From Bradyrhizobium neotropicale (GTDB taxonomy: Bacteria > Pseudomonadota > Alphaproteobacteria > Rhizobiales > Xanthobacteraceae): a stretch of 64,000 bases of DNA. The stretch is taken from contig NZ_LSEF01000090.1 in NCBI RefSeq assembly GCF_001641695.1, positions 47,228 to 111,227 on the forward strand, given 5' to 3'. Positions 54,484 to 63,182 of the stretch are shown here, one piece after another. Position numbers and translations under genes: made by a program. Numbering within the stretch: position 1 is the stretch's first letter; each line of letters starts with the position of its first letter. Under the pieces are notes generated by a model that did not search any database, had not been told where the DNA came from, and saw only the letters and a program-made list of their open reading frames with translations.

Positions 54484-55587
54484 ATGAGATCCAAATCCGC
54501 CAAGCCTTCCGAAAACCTGCTCGATGAATTGCAGGCCGCGCTCTCGCACGGCACGGTCGCACGCCGGGTGGAGACGCTGCGCCGCGTCACCGACCTCTTC
54601 ATCAACAACGCGGTGGATTATTCCGACCAGCACGTCCGCCTGTTCGATGACGTGTTCCAGTGCCTGGTCGAGCGGATCGAGACCTCGGCCAAGGCGCTGC
54701 TCGCCGACCGCCTCGCCCCGATCGGAGCTGCGCCGCCAAGGATCATCCGCACGCTGGCACTCGACGATGTCATCGACGTCGCCGGTCCTGTGCTGTCGAA
54801 GTCGGAACGGCTGGACGAGGCCACCCTGATCGAGATCGCGCGCAGCAAGAGCCAAGCCCACCTCAAGGCAATTTCGTTGCGGCGGGTGCTCTCGGACGCG
54901 CTCACCGACGTGCTGGTGGCGCGCGGCAACGACGACGTGGTGCAGTCGACCGTCGCCAATCCGGGCGCCCGGTTCTCCGAGGGAAGCCTTACGGACCTCG
55001 TCACGCGCGCCGAGCGTGACGACGACCTCGCCACCTGCATCGGCCTGCGGCCCGACCTGCCGCGCCATCATTACCTGAAGCTGGTCGCGAAGGCTTCGCT
55101 GAGCGTGCGCAGGAAGCTCGAGGCCGCCAATCCGGAGCTTGCCGGCGAAGTCGCCAGCGTGGTTCAGGAAGCGACCCAGCGCGTCCGCGCCGCCGCCATG
55201 ACCAGGCAGACCGAGATGGCGCGCGCGCTGGTGAAGTCGCTGCACGAGGACGGCCGCCTCAACGAATACCAGGTCATGACCTTTGCCGAGCAGGGCAAGT
55301 TCGACGAGACCAACGCCGGGCTGGCGGCGCTCGCAGGCGTCGCGGTCGAGACCGCCGAGAACATGATGGTCGAGAGCCGCAACGAGGGTGTGATGATCCT
55401 CGCCAAGGTCGCGGGCATGTCGTGGTCGAGCGTGCGCGCGATCATCGCCATGCGCGAAAAGCTGTCCGGCGGTGCACAGACGGACATGCTGACGCTGCGG
55501 GATACCTACGATGCCTTGCGTAGCTCCACCGCGCAGCAGGTGCTGCGCTTCCATCGCATGCAGCAGAACACGACGTCGCTGGCCTGA
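54484..55587 (+). CDS. DUF2336 domain protein
   Basis: A 367-residue helical protein of the DUF2336 family, the second in the window. N-terminus: Leu-Leu-Asp-Glu-Leu-Gln-Ala-Ala-Leu; middle segment Asp-Leu-Pro-Arg-His-His-Tyr-Leu-Lys-Leu-Val-Ala-Lys-Ala-Ser. The C-terminal half has long amphipathic helices. The ATG at 54484 is chosen over an upstream in-frame codon because the family begins near here. It lies 59 bp after the diguanylate cyclase gene and may be cotranscribed, linking it to c-di-GMP control. Confidence 0.85.
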   Translation: MRSKSAKPSENLLDELQAALSHGTVARRVETLRRVTDLFINNAVDYSDQHVRLFDDVFQCLVERIETSAKALLADRLAPIGAAPPRIIRTLALDDVIDVAGPVLSKSERLDEATLIEIARSKSQAHLKAISLRRVLSDALTDVLVARGNDDVVQSTVANPGARFSEGSLTDLVTRAERDDDLATCIGLRPDLPRHHYLKLVAKASLSVRRKLEAANPELAGEVASVVQEATQRVRAAAMTRQTEMARALVKSLHEDGRLNEYQVMTFAEQGKFDETNAGLAALAGVAVETAENMMVESRNEGVMILAKVAGMSWSSVRAIIAMREKLSGGAQTDMLTLRDTYDALRSSTAQQVLRFHRMQQNTTSLA

Positions 55588-55596
55588 GCCGGCGCG

Positions 55597-56235
55597 CTAG
55601 TAGCGCAAGACCTTCGATCCCGCGAGCGCGCCGACCGCGGTCACGAGCGCGGTCGCAATCGTGTACCAGGTCGCGACGAACAGCGGCGAGTCGTCGGTGC
55701 AGTGCGAGGCATAGAGCGTCGCGGCGAGCCCCGCCGACAACATGCCGGCCAGCGCGCCGGCGAGCGCGGGACGCGACGGTGCGCCGTGGCGCAATCCGAA
55801 CAGCGCGCCGGCAAGCAGCGGCAACGACATCGCAGGGATCGCCGACAGGCAGACCCTGGAGTTCTTGCCCACCATCCGCAACGTCATCGGCATCGCAGGC
55901 GCCATCATCATCTCGCCGCCGATCGCGACCGCAAGCAGTCCGACGGGAAGCAGCAGCAGCCAGCCCCAGCCGCGCATCAAGGCTTCAGGACGCGACAGAT
56001 GCAGGCTGATGATGATCGCGGGGATCGCGAGCGACAACGTCACCGCGAACTTCATGTCGAAGAACGGGTTATGCATCGCGCTCATCACATCGGGCCGCAC
56101 GCCGAGGAAGGTCGCGAAGATCAGGATCGACAAGGGAGCCGCCACCAGCAGCGCCATCGTCAGCACCGCGCCGACGCGCGGCGCGCGATGGGCATTGTCG
56201 GCGGCGAGCGTGCGAATGAGTTGATCGGTATCCAT
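55597..56235 (-). CDS. nrsF: NrsF/DUF1109-type anti-sigma-F membrane protein
   Basis: A 212-residue protein with six predicted membrane helices. The Asp-Gln-Leu-Ile-Arg-Thr-Leu-Ala start and the layout match the NrsF (DUF1109) family. In Caulobacter, NrsF holds SigF at the membrane and releases it on oxidative stress through two cysteines. Here two Cys are visible (Arg-Val-Cys-Leu-Ser and Ser-His-Cys-Thr-Asp). The gene starts 2 bp after the sigF stop, so they form an operon. Confidence 0.9.
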   Translation of the reverse strand: MDTDQLIRTLAADNAHRAPRVGAVLTMALLVAAPLSILIFATFLGVRPDVMSAMHNPFFDMKFAVTLSLAIPAIIISLHLSRPEALMRGWGWLLLLPVGLLAVAIGGEMMMAPAMPMTLRMVGKNSRVCLSAIPAMSLPLLAGALFGLRHGAPSRPALAGALAGMLSAGLAATLYASHCTDDSPLFVATWYTIATALVTAVGALAGSKVLRY

Positions 56236-56237
56236 GA

Positions 56238-56783
56238 CTAACGGTCCCGCAGTTTGGCCGTGAGCGCGGCAAGGCCCCGATGCAGCGCGACGCGCACCGC
56301 ACCTTCGCTCATCGAGAACTTTGCCGCCGTGTCCTTGATCGAGGCGCTATCGACCGCGATCGACTGCAGGACGTCACGCTGGCGCTGCGGCAGGGTGTTG
56401 AGTTGGGTCGCGACCTCGCTCGCCGAAGCCGTCTCCTGCGGCGCCTCGCCAGGCAGCGTCTCGGCGAAATCGTCGATGTTGACGAAGATGCGCCTGCCGC
56501 GTCGCCGGAGAGCGTCGATCAGCTTGTTGCGGGCGATCGCGAACAGCCAGGGGGCGAAGGGGGCCTCGCTATCCCAGGTGTGCCGCTTCAGATGCACCGC
56601 CAACAGAATGTCCTGCACGATATCCTCGGCCTGGTCGGGAGGCTGCCCGGCCCGCGCCAGGCCGCGCCTCGCGGCAGCGCGCAGCACAGGCGTGATCGCC
56701 CTCAACAGGCGTTGATACGCCGCATCATCGCCTGCCATGGCCGACCGCATCAGGCCGGTCCACTCGTCCTCACGTCCGCGCAC
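56238..56783 (-). CDS. sigF: SigF-type ECF sigma factor
   Basis: A 181-residue ECF sigma factor. Region 2: Glu-Asp-Ile-Val-Gln-Asp-Ile-Leu-Leu-Ala-Val-His; then Trp-Asp-Ser-Glu-Ala-Pro-Phe-Ala-Pro-Trp-Leu-Phe-Ala-Ile-Ala-Arg-Asn-Lys; region 4: Ser-Glu-Gly-Ala-Val-Arg-Val-Ala-Leu-His-Arg-Gly. The partner NrsF gene follows directly, supporting the SigF assignment. The start is GTG 56783, with GAGGGG a few bases upstream. A SigF-like promoter lies at 56804-56828, so it may activate its own operon. Confidence 0.92.
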   Translation of the reverse strand: MRGREDEWTGLMRSAMAGDDAAYQRLLRAITPVLRAAARRGLARAGQPPDQAEDIVQDILLAVHLKRHTWDSEAPFAPWLFAIARNKLIDALRRRGRRIFVNIDDFAETLPGEAPQETASASEVATQLNTLPQRQRDVLQSIAVDSASIKDTAAKFSMSEGAVRVALHRGLAALTAKLRDR

Positions 56784-56803
56784 GCGCGCCCCTCACCATG
56801 CAA

Positions 56804-56828
56804 TTCGGCCGTTCTTTCAATTTGTTAC
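56804..56828 (-). promoter_or_regulatory. Candidate SigF-type promoter of sigF-nrsF
   Basis: On the minus strand, GTAACA (56828-56823), 15 bases, then CGAA (56807-56804). The Caulobacter SigF promoter is GTAACC-N16-CGAA as I recall it, so this is one mismatch and one base short. It would give a short leader carrying the GAGGGG ribosome site. Confidence 0.55.
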
Positions 56829-56840
56829 GCCCGCACCTCA

Positions 56841-56860
56841 CGATCACGAAGTCGTGATCG
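56841..56860. promoter_or_regulatory. Perfect palindrome, possible operator
   Basis: Arms CGATCACGA and TCGTGATCG with two central bases form a perfect 20-bp palindrome just upstream of the SigF-like promoter and about 200 bp before the gene at 57061. It may bind a dimeric regulator. Confidence 0.45.
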
Positions 56861-57060
56861 ATGCGCCATCCCCGTCCGCAAAGGCCCGGGAGGCTCATAA
56901 CACCGATCGCTCCCGCTGGCACCCGGCGGCAGCCCGCGAGGCGGCGGTTTGCCCCGTTTTTGCCCGGTGTAGCCCGAAGATTCCCATTTTCCGCCCCGCT
57001 GTGGTCACGCGCCGGCGTCTCTGTTCGCCCCGGGACGGGCCAATTGGGGAGATCGTCAAC

Positions 57061-57714
57061 ATGATGAAAGCCAGCGGGCGCGCGGCCTTGATTCTTCTGG
57101 CCGGACTTTTCTTGCTGTTCGGAGGCGCTGCACAGGCCGCGCCGGATGCGACCACCAAAACGGACAGCGCGAGCAAACAGGCCGACGAGGTCAAGCCCAG
57201 CAAGCACCGGCGCCACGCCTCGCACCGCAGCAGCAGCAAGACGGAAAAATCCGCCGACGACAAGGCCGACAAGAAGGACACGGCAAAGGCAGCCGATGCA
57301 AAGACCAACAGCGACGCGCCGGCCTCCAGCCAGATGCCGCCGACCGTCGCCAATGCCAACGCGCAGCTCGCTGCCGCCGACACCCCAACCGCCGCCGCGG
57401 CCACCGCGATGACCAACCGGGCCAACGACAATGTCCAGGCTGCCGCCGACGACTCAGCCGCCCCCGGTGCCGAGAACCAGGTGGTTGCGCCTGACCAGCT
57501 CAACGACGTCGATCGCGCCCTGCAACAGGACAACCCGCCCGCGCAGAAGGCGGTGATTGCCGCCACCGACGCGCAGCCGCGTCCGGCGCCGGTGATGGCC
57601 GCGAGCAGCCAGCAGAGCTCGGCCTGGGACCAGAGCTCCCTGATCGGCAAGATCTTCATCGGGTTCGGCGCGTTCCTGACGCTGGCGTCAGCCGCGCGCA
57701 TGTTCATGGCCTGA
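57061..57714 (+). CDS. Exported low-complexity protein with C-terminal membrane helix
   Basis: A 217-residue protein. N-terminal signal peptide (residues about 8-27, ending Ala-Ala-Gln-Ala), a long Lys/Ala/Asp/Ser/Thr-rich disordered region, then a C-terminal hydrophobic helix (about 195-215: Ile-Gly-Lys-Ile-Phe-Ile-Gly-Phe-Gly-Ala). It may stay anchored by the C-terminus with the disordered part in the periplasm. The ATG at 57061 is used; a longer upstream frame has no protein-like features. It is divergent from sigF and could belong to the SigF stress regulon. The family is unknown. Confidence 0.7.
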   Translation: MMKASGRAALILLAGLFLLFGGAAQAAPDATTKTDSASKQADEVKPSKHRRHASHRSSSKTEKSADDKADKKDTAKAADAKTNSDAPASSQMPPTVANANAQLAAADTPTAAAATAMTNRANDNVQAAADDSAAPGAENQVVAPDQLNDVDRALQQDNPPAQKAVIAATDAQPRPAPVMAASSQQSSAWDQSSLIGKIFIGFGAFLTLASAARMFMA

Positions 57715-57817
57715 CGACCTGTTCCGGGCGCGCCACCCGCGCGTCCCGCCTTTGGCCCCTTGAAGCCCACCGCGCCAGCGGGCAAATTGCCCGCTCAATC
57801 AAAAGCGTGGGTGGAGC

Positions 57818-58597
57818 ATGAGCACGTTCGAACACATCATCGTCGAAAGCAAAGGCGCGGTCGGCATCGTCAAGCTGAACCGGCCGAAGATGCTCAATGC
57901 GCTCTCGTTCGGCGTCTTCCGCGAGATCGCGGCAGCCGTCGACGATCTCGAGGCCGATGACGCCATCGGCTGCATCGTCGTGACCGGCAGCGACAAGGCC
58001 TTTGCCGCCGGCGCCGACATCAAGGAGATGCAGCCGAAGGGCTTCATCGACATGTTCTCCGAGGATTTTGCCGCGATCGGCGGCGACCGCATCGCGCGCT
58101 GCCGCAAGCCGACGATCGCCGCCGTCGCAGGCTACGCGCTCGGCGGCGGCTGCGAGCTCGCGATGATGTGCGACATCATCATCGCGGCCGACACCGCAAA
58201 GTTCGGCCAGCCCGAGATCACGCTCGGCACCATTCCGGGCATCGGCGGCACACAGCGCCTGACCCGCGCAATCGGCAAATCCAAGGCGATGGATCTCTGC
58301 CTCACCGGTCGGATGATGGACGCGGCGGAAGCCGAGCGCTCCGGCCTCGTCAGCCGCATTGTGCCCGCCGACAAGCTGATGGACGAGGCGATCGCTGCCG
58401 CCGAGAAGATCGCCTCGATGTCGCAGCCTGCCGCCGCGATGGCCAAGGAGGCGGTGAATCGCGCCTTCGAGACCACGCTCGCCGAGGGCATGAGCGTCGA
58501 GCGCAACCTGTTCCACGCGACCTTCGCGCTCGAAGACCGCTCGGAGGGCATGGCCGCGTTCATCGAGAAGCGCAAGCCGGTGAACAAGAACCGGTAG
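57818..58597 (+). CDS. Enoyl-CoA hydratase (crotonase family)
   Basis: A 259-residue enzyme adding water to trans-2-enoyl-CoA in fatty acid or amino acid breakdown. The oxyanion-hole loop Ala-Phe-Ala-Ala-Gly-Ala-Asp-Ile-Lys is at residues 61-69. Both catalytic glutamates are present: Glu113 in Gly-Gly-Gly-Cys-Glu-Leu-Ala and Glu133 in Phe-Gly-Gln-Pro-Glu-Ile. Size and C-terminus fit classical short-chain hydratases. It is a single gene here, not in a beta-oxidation cluster. Confidence 0.93.
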   Translation: MSTFEHIIVESKGAVGIVKLNRPKMLNALSFGVFREIAAAVDDLEADDAIGCIVVTGSDKAFAAGADIKEMQPKGFIDMFSEDFAAIGGDRIARCRKPTIAAVAGYALGGGCELAMMCDIIIAADTAKFGQPEITLGTIPGIGGTQRLTRAIGKSKAMDLCLTGRMMDAAEAERSGLVSRIVPADKLMDEAIAAAEKIASMSQPAAAMAKEAVNRAFETTLAEGMSVERNLFHATFALEDRSEGMAAFIEKRKPVNKNR

Positions 58598-58800
58598 GGC
58601 AAGCACCGGCAAGGGAAGCACCGGTAAGGCTGGTGTAAGGCTTCAGCCGCTTCCTATGGAATCGCTGTGACGCAGCTGCAACAAGCACGGATTTCATGGG
58701 GGTATTGCCCGCGGCAGTTTGCCTGCGGGACCGGCGCTGGTTAAACAGGTATGAGGGCCGCCGTCGGCGGGGGCGGACAGCCGGGGTTTTGCGGGAATAC

Positions 58801-60231
58801 ATGATTGGGCATGCCGCCAGAGCTGGTCGCGTCGTGACGCGACATCGATCGGGCGTCGGTCCTGTCTTGGCGACATGGACCGCGCTGGCACTTTGCTGTG
58901 CCCTGCCCGCAACTGCCGGCGCAGAGGCCCTGCCCGAGGCCCTGGTCAAGGCCTACCAGACCAACCCGCAGCTCAATGCCGAGCGGGCCCGTCAACGCTC
59001 AACCGACGAGAACGTGCCGCAGGCGCTGGCCGGCTACCGGCCGCAGATCGTGGCGAGCCTGAGCGCCGGCCTGCAGACGGTGCGCAACCTGCTGCCCGAC
59101 AATACCATCCAGACCGCGACGCTGAAGCCCTGGACCATCGGCGTCACCGTGACGCAGACCCTGTTCAATGGCTTCCGGACCGCCAACAACGTGCGGGTCG
59201 CAGAGCTCCAGGTGCAGTCGGGCCGCGAAGCGCTGCGCAATGTCGGCCAGGGTGTGCTGCTCGACGCTGTCACGGCCTACACCAATGTGCTCGCCAACCA
59301 GTCGCTGGTCGAGGCACAGCGCTCCAACGTCGCCTTCCTGCGCGAGACGCTCGCCGTCACCCAGCGCCGCCTCAATGCCGGCGACGTCACCCCCACCGAC
59401 ACCGCGCAGGCCGAGGCCCGCCTCAACCGCGGGCTCTCCGATCTCAACGCCGCCGAAGTCGCGCTTGCGGTAAGCCAGGCGACCTACGCGCAGGTGATCG
59501 GCAATCCGCCCGCGCAGCTTCGCCCTGCCGAGGTCGTCGACCGCTATCTGCCGAAGAGCCGCGAGGATTCGATGGCGATGGCGATCCGCGAGCATCCGGC
59601 GGTGATGGCCGCCGGCTTCGACGTCGACGTCGCCTCGACCAATATCCGCGTTGCCGAAGGCGCGCTGCTGCCCAGCGCCAGCATTCAGGGCAGCGCCAGC
59701 CGCAGCCGCGACGCCGACCCGTCACTCAGCACCTTTGCCACCGACCAGGCCTCGATAGTCGCCAACGTCACCGCGCCGATCTATGACGGCGGCACGGCCG
59801 CCTCACAAACCCGGCAGGCCAAGGAGGTCACGGCGCAAAGCCGGCTCGTGCTCGACCAGGTCCGCAACCAGGCGCGCACCGCCGCGGTCAGCGCCTGGGT
59901 CGCCAATGAAGGCGCCAAGATCGCGGTCTCGGCTTCCGAGTCCGAGGTGAAGGCGGCGACGGTCGCGCTGCAAGGCGTGCAGCGCGAGGCCGCCGGCGGG
60001 CAGCGCACCACTGTCGACGTTCTGAACTCGCAGGCCGACCTGATCCAGGCCAAAGCGCGCCTGATCGGCGCGCTGCGCGACCGCGTCATCGCCTCCTACA
60101 CGCTGCTCAGCGCCGTCGGCCATCTCGACGTCAAGACCTTGAACCTGAGCACGCCGGACTACCTGCCCGAGGTGCACTACCACCAGGTCCGCGACGCCTG
60201 GCACGGGCTGCGTACGCCGTCGGGGCAGTGA
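58801..60231 (+). CDS. TolC-family outer membrane efflux channel
   Basis: A 476-residue protein with an N-terminal signal peptide (about residues 18-43, ending Ala-Gly-Ala-Glu). The internally repeated layout is that of TolC: Leu-Pro-Glu-Ala-Leu-Val-Lys-Ala-Tyr-Gln-Thr-Asn-Pro near the mature start, then Leu-Phe-Asn-Gly-Phe-Arg-Thr and Ile-Tyr-Asp-Gly-Gly in the equivalent places of the two halves. It forms the outer membrane part of type I secretion or drug efflux. The start at 58801 follows a GCGGGA site; a longer frame adds Arg-rich sequence. No inner-membrane partner is adjacent. Confidence 0.9.
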   Translation: MIGHAARAGRVVTRHRSGVGPVLATWTALALCCALPATAGAEALPEALVKAYQTNPQLNAERARQRSTDENVPQALAGYRPQIVASLSAGLQTVRNLLPDNTIQTATLKPWTIGVTVTQTLFNGFRTANNVRVAELQVQSGREALRNVGQGVLLDAVTAYTNVLANQSLVEAQRSNVAFLRETLAVTQRRLNAGDVTPTDTAQAEARLNRGLSDLNAAEVALAVSQATYAQVIGNPPAQLRPAEVVDRYLPKSREDSMAMAIREHPAVMAAGFDVDVASTNIRVAEGALLPSASIQGSASRSRDADPSLSTFATDQASIVANVTAPIYDGGTAASQTRQAKEVTAQSRLVLDQVRNQARTAAVSAWVANEGAKIAVSASESEVKAATVALQGVQREAAGGQRTTVDVLNSQADLIQAKARLIGALRDRVIASYTLLSAVGHLDVKTLNLSTPDYLPEVHYHQVRDAWHGLRTPSGQ

Positions 60232-60334
60232 TTCATTAACTGCACTAGCAGTGCGCCTGCACTTTGCGGCTGGCTCGCTGCTCTACCTCCGCTAGAGTAT
60301 CCGCCACATATTCGCGTCGGTCTGCCGAGGCCAT

Positions 60335-61303
60335 TTGATCTCCAGAATTCTTCGCGGCGCGGCCAAACTGTGCCTGATCGTTGTGTTGCTGATCGTCGCC
60401 GCTATCGCGGCATTTCGGATTGCAGCGGCCGCGCGCGAGACGGCGGGCCGCGGCGATCTCGCGCCGTCGACCGGGCATTGGGTTGCGACCCGCTCCGGCG
60501 ATGTCTTCATCCAGGAGAAGGGGCCCGCGAGCGGCACGCCGGTCGTGCTGTTTCACGGCACGGCCGCCTGGAGCGAACTATGGCGCGCGACGACCGATGC
60601 GCTTGCGGCCGCCGGCTATCACGTCATAGCGCTCGACCTCCCGCCGTCCGGCTTTTCGGACCGGCCCGGCAGCTACACGCGACAGGATCAGGCCGAGCGG
60701 GTGAACGACGTGCTGGCACGGCTCGATGCGCAGCCTGCCATCATCGTCGGACATTCCTTCGGCGCGGGAGCGGCGACCGAACTGGTGCTGCACTTTCCCG
60801 AGCGTGTGCGCGCGCTCGTGCTGGTCGACGCGGCGCTCGGCCTGATGGCGACGCCATCGGACGCGCCGGCGCTGCTGCAGCCGAAATGGCTGCGCGAAAT
60901 ACTGGTGTCGCTGACCGTCACCAATCCCTTTGCGACAAAGATGCTGCTGAAGTCGCTGATCGCGAAGAAGGAGCGCGCGCGGCCCGAATACGTCGAAATC
61001 CTGCAGCGTCCCCTCACCCGGCAGAACAGCACGTCCGACGTCGCCGACTGGCTGTATTATTTCGCTGGCTCGGATCGCGGCGCAGAGAGTGCCGACCGCA
61101 GCGCCTATCCACGGCTGAAACGGCCCGTCGCCATCCTCTGGGGCGAGATGGACACGGTGACGCCGCTCGAGCAGGCGCGCGATTTGAACGCCCTGCTGCC
61201 GCAGGCGCACTTAACCTTGCTGCCGGGGCTCGGCCACATCCCTCAGATCGAGGATCCCCAAACCTTCAACGACGCCCTGCTCAAGGCGCTTGTGACACTC
61301 TAG
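60335..61303 (+). CDS. Membrane-anchored alpha/beta hydrolase
   Basis: A 322-residue hydrolase with an N-terminal anchor (about residues 12-31). Motifs: Leu-Phe-His-Gly-Thr-Ala (oxyanion), Ser141 in Val-Gly-His-Ser-Phe-Gly-Ala-Gly (nucleophile elbow) and a late Leu-Gly-His-Ile-Pro (catalytic His). The acid is probably the Asp of Gly-Glu-Met-Asp. The start is TTG 60335 with a nearby GAGG. The active site would face the periplasm. The substrate is unknown. It is followed by two small membrane protein genes. Confidence 0.85.
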   Translation: MISRILRGAAKLCLIVVLLIVAAIAAFRIAAAARETAGRGDLAPSTGHWVATRSGDVFIQEKGPASGTPVVLFHGTAAWSELWRATTDALAAAGYHVIALDLPPSGFSDRPGSYTRQDQAERVNDVLARLDAQPAIIVGHSFGAGAATELVLHFPERVRALVLVDAALGLMATPSDAPALLQPKWLREILVSLTVTNPFATKMLLKSLIAKKERARPEYVEILQRPLTRQNSTSDVADWLYYFAGSDRGAESADRSAYPRLKRPVAILWGEMDTVTPLEQARDLNALLPQAHLTLLPGLGHIPQIEDPQTFNDALLKALVTL

Positions 61304-61337
61304 ACTTGGAAAGATTCGAGAGGCCACCGGAGAGACC

Positions 61338-61757
61338 ATGGACATCATCAGATTGTGCGCCTTTGGCTATGCGGCGCTGCTCGGCTTCGTGATCCTGACC
61401 GGTTACATCCCCCTTTTCATCGACCAGAACGACATGATCTTCGGTCTGTTCCGCCGCACCTGGTACGCCGATGGCTTGCATCTGGTCTCCGCGCTCTGGG
61501 CGCTGGCGGCAGCGCTGACCTCGCGCCGTGCATCCGAACTGTTCTTCCAGCTCTTCGGCGTCTTTTATTTCGCTGACGGCGTGCTCGGTCTCCTCACCGG
61601 CTCCGGCTATCTCGACTTCGGCATCCTCATAAATGGCGTCCTGAACCTGCCGCTCTCGACCCGGATCTTCGCCAACGCGCCGCATCTCGGCCTCGGCGGC
61701 GTCGCCATCCTGATCGGCTATCTGCTCGTCCCGCGCACGCGCCCGGTCCATGCTTAA
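61338..61757 (+). CDS. Four-helix membrane protein (DUF4383-like)
   Basis: A 139-residue protein with four hydrophobic helices. The N-terminus Ile-Ile-Arg-Leu-Cys-Ala-Phe-Gly-Tyr-Ala-Ala-Leu and the loop Leu-Phe-Ile-Asp-Gln-Asn-Asp resemble DUF4383-type proteins, but I am not certain. It overlaps the next gene by 8 bp, so the pair is cotranscribed. Confidence 0.65.
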   Translation: MDIIRLCAFGYAALLGFVILTGYIPLFIDQNDMIFGLFRRTWYADGLHLVSALWALAAALTSRRASELFFQLFGVFYFADGVLGLLTGSGYLDFGILINGVLNLPLSTRIFANAPHLGLGGVAILIGYLLVPRTRPVHA

Positions 61758-62850
61758 GCGCCTGCGCCGCTTCATACTGACGCTGCTTGCGCTGGTCGCC
61801 GTCGCGATCCTCGTGCCGCTCGCCTATATCGAGGGGACCTGCCAGCCCACGTCGCAAGCTGCTCCAGCGGCGACGGCCGCGAGCGCGCTGCCGCCGATCA
61901 CGGAGAAAGGCTACCGCCGGCCGCTCGACAACACCTATTTTACCTTCCCGGAATGGTACATCGTCTATTCCTTCGAGGATTTCGGCCGCTTCCTCGATCA
62001 CTCCACCGAAAGCCAGTTCGGCTATCTCCGCCACATCCTCGGCTTCTGGCGCAGCTTCTGCACCATCAACCGTGCGATGCCGGCCGCAACGGAGTCCCGC
62101 TTCGACGTCAAGCTGATGATCTATGTGATCGGGATCAGCTACTCGACCGAATACGCCATCAAGGGATTTTACGAGAACACGGTCGGCCGCCTGTTCGAAT
62201 GGATCCGCGGCGATCACCTGACGCCGCAGGACGAATATGCACGCACGGTGCTGCAGGACTACGCCGCGTTCCTCTACACCGTGCCCTGGTTCAAATATCC
62301 GTTTCGCGACAAGCTCGATGGTCTCGAGGCGATCTCGGCGCCGACGCCGAGCAATTGGCGCACCCGGGAGCGCGACTTCGCGCTCGGCACCGAATATTTC
62401 ATCAAGATCGGCTACGCGCGCGCGATCCAGGCCGCGCTCGATGCCTCCGATGACGACGAGCCACGCGACATCATGTTCGTCGTGCAGACGCTGCCGCCGG
62501 AGACGCTGGCCGCGGAGCCGCGCATCACGCCGATCCGCAACCTCTCGCCCGACTGGCAATTGGTGCAGGCCCCACGCTACAAGGCCCTGACGGAAATCCT
62601 GAGCAAGCTGCTGGACGGCGGTCACGGCCTCGCCGAGATCGCCGGCAATCACGACATCCTCATCACGGTGATCGCGCCGAAAGATGCGGTGCTCGACGTT
62701 TCCGACACGACGGAACTATTTTCGCTGGATCTCGACGCCAAGCCCGGCTTTCGCCGGGCCGGCCTCAAGGCTAGGATCGACCGGCTGATCGAGATCAAGC
62801 GCGGGTTGACGGCGAAGGGTGTGAGCCTTGAGCACTTCTATGATTACTAG
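61750..62850 (+). CDS. Membrane-anchored hypothetical protein, 366 aa
   Basis: A 366-residue protein with one N-terminal hydrophobic anchor (about residues 8-27). The remainder is soluble and likely periplasmic, rich in aromatic residues: Tyr-Phe-Thr-Phe-Pro-Glu-Trp-Tyr-Ile-Val-Tyr near residue 63, then a Phe-Leu-Asp-His-Ser block. I recognise no family. It overlaps the previous membrane protein gene by 8 bp and the next small gene by 11 bp, so three genes form one operon. Confidence 0.7.
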   Translation: MLKRLRRFILTLLALVAVAILVPLAYIEGTCQPTSQAAPAATAASALPPITEKGYRRPLDNTYFTFPEWYIVYSFEDFGRFLDHSTESQFGYLRHILGFWRSFCTINRAMPAATESRFDVKLMIYVIGISYSTEYAIKGFYENTVGRLFEWIRGDHLTPQDEYARTVLQDYAAFLYTVPWFKYPFRDKLDGLEAISAPTPSNWRTRERDFALGTEYFIKIGYARAIQAALDASDDDEPRDIMFVVQTLPPETLAAEPRITPIRNLSPDWQLVQAPRYKALTEILSKLLDGGHGLAEIAGNHDILITVIAPKDAVLDVSDTTELFSLDLDAKPGFRRAGLKARIDRLIEIKRGLTAKGVSLEHFYDY

Positions 62851-63172
62851 CCGGACAGGACTGCGCCCGCTCGGCAGGATCGCACTTGCGATCCCGCTCG
62901 TCGTCGCCGGCTGGCTCGTGCTCGTCGTCGCCCTCACCTTCGGAACTTCACCGGGCCGCTCGCTGGCCGTGATCGGGCCGCAGGCGCAGGCGATTGCGGC
63001 GGTCGCGAGGGCCAACGGGCGCGTGCTGGCGTCCAGCGCCTATGTCACGATCGCCAGCTCCGACGCCGCCGACTTCGTCAGCCGGCTCTACAATGCGGGC
63101 GCCCTGCTCGTGCTCGATGCCGAACAGGCCGGTGGCTGCAACGGGCTTGCGCCACGCCGCGAGCGAAGCTGA
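62840..63172 (+). CDS. Small membrane protein, 110 aa
   Basis: A 110-residue protein with an N-terminal membrane segment (about residues 14-34: Ile-Ala-Leu-Ala-Ile-Pro-Leu-Val-Val) and a periplasmic domain containing Val-Ile-Gly-Pro and Ala-Gly-Ala-Leu-Leu-Val-Leu-Asp-Ala. It starts inside the end of the preceding gene. It is convergent with the oxidase gene, with 10 bp between the stops. No family recognised. Confidence 0.6.
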   Translation: MITSRTGLRPLGRIALAIPLVVAGWLVLVVALTFGTSPGRSLAVIGPQAQAIAAVARANGRVLASSAYVTIASSDAADFVSRLYNAGALLVLDAEQAGGCNGLAPRRERS

Positions 63173-63182
63173 CACACTCAGC

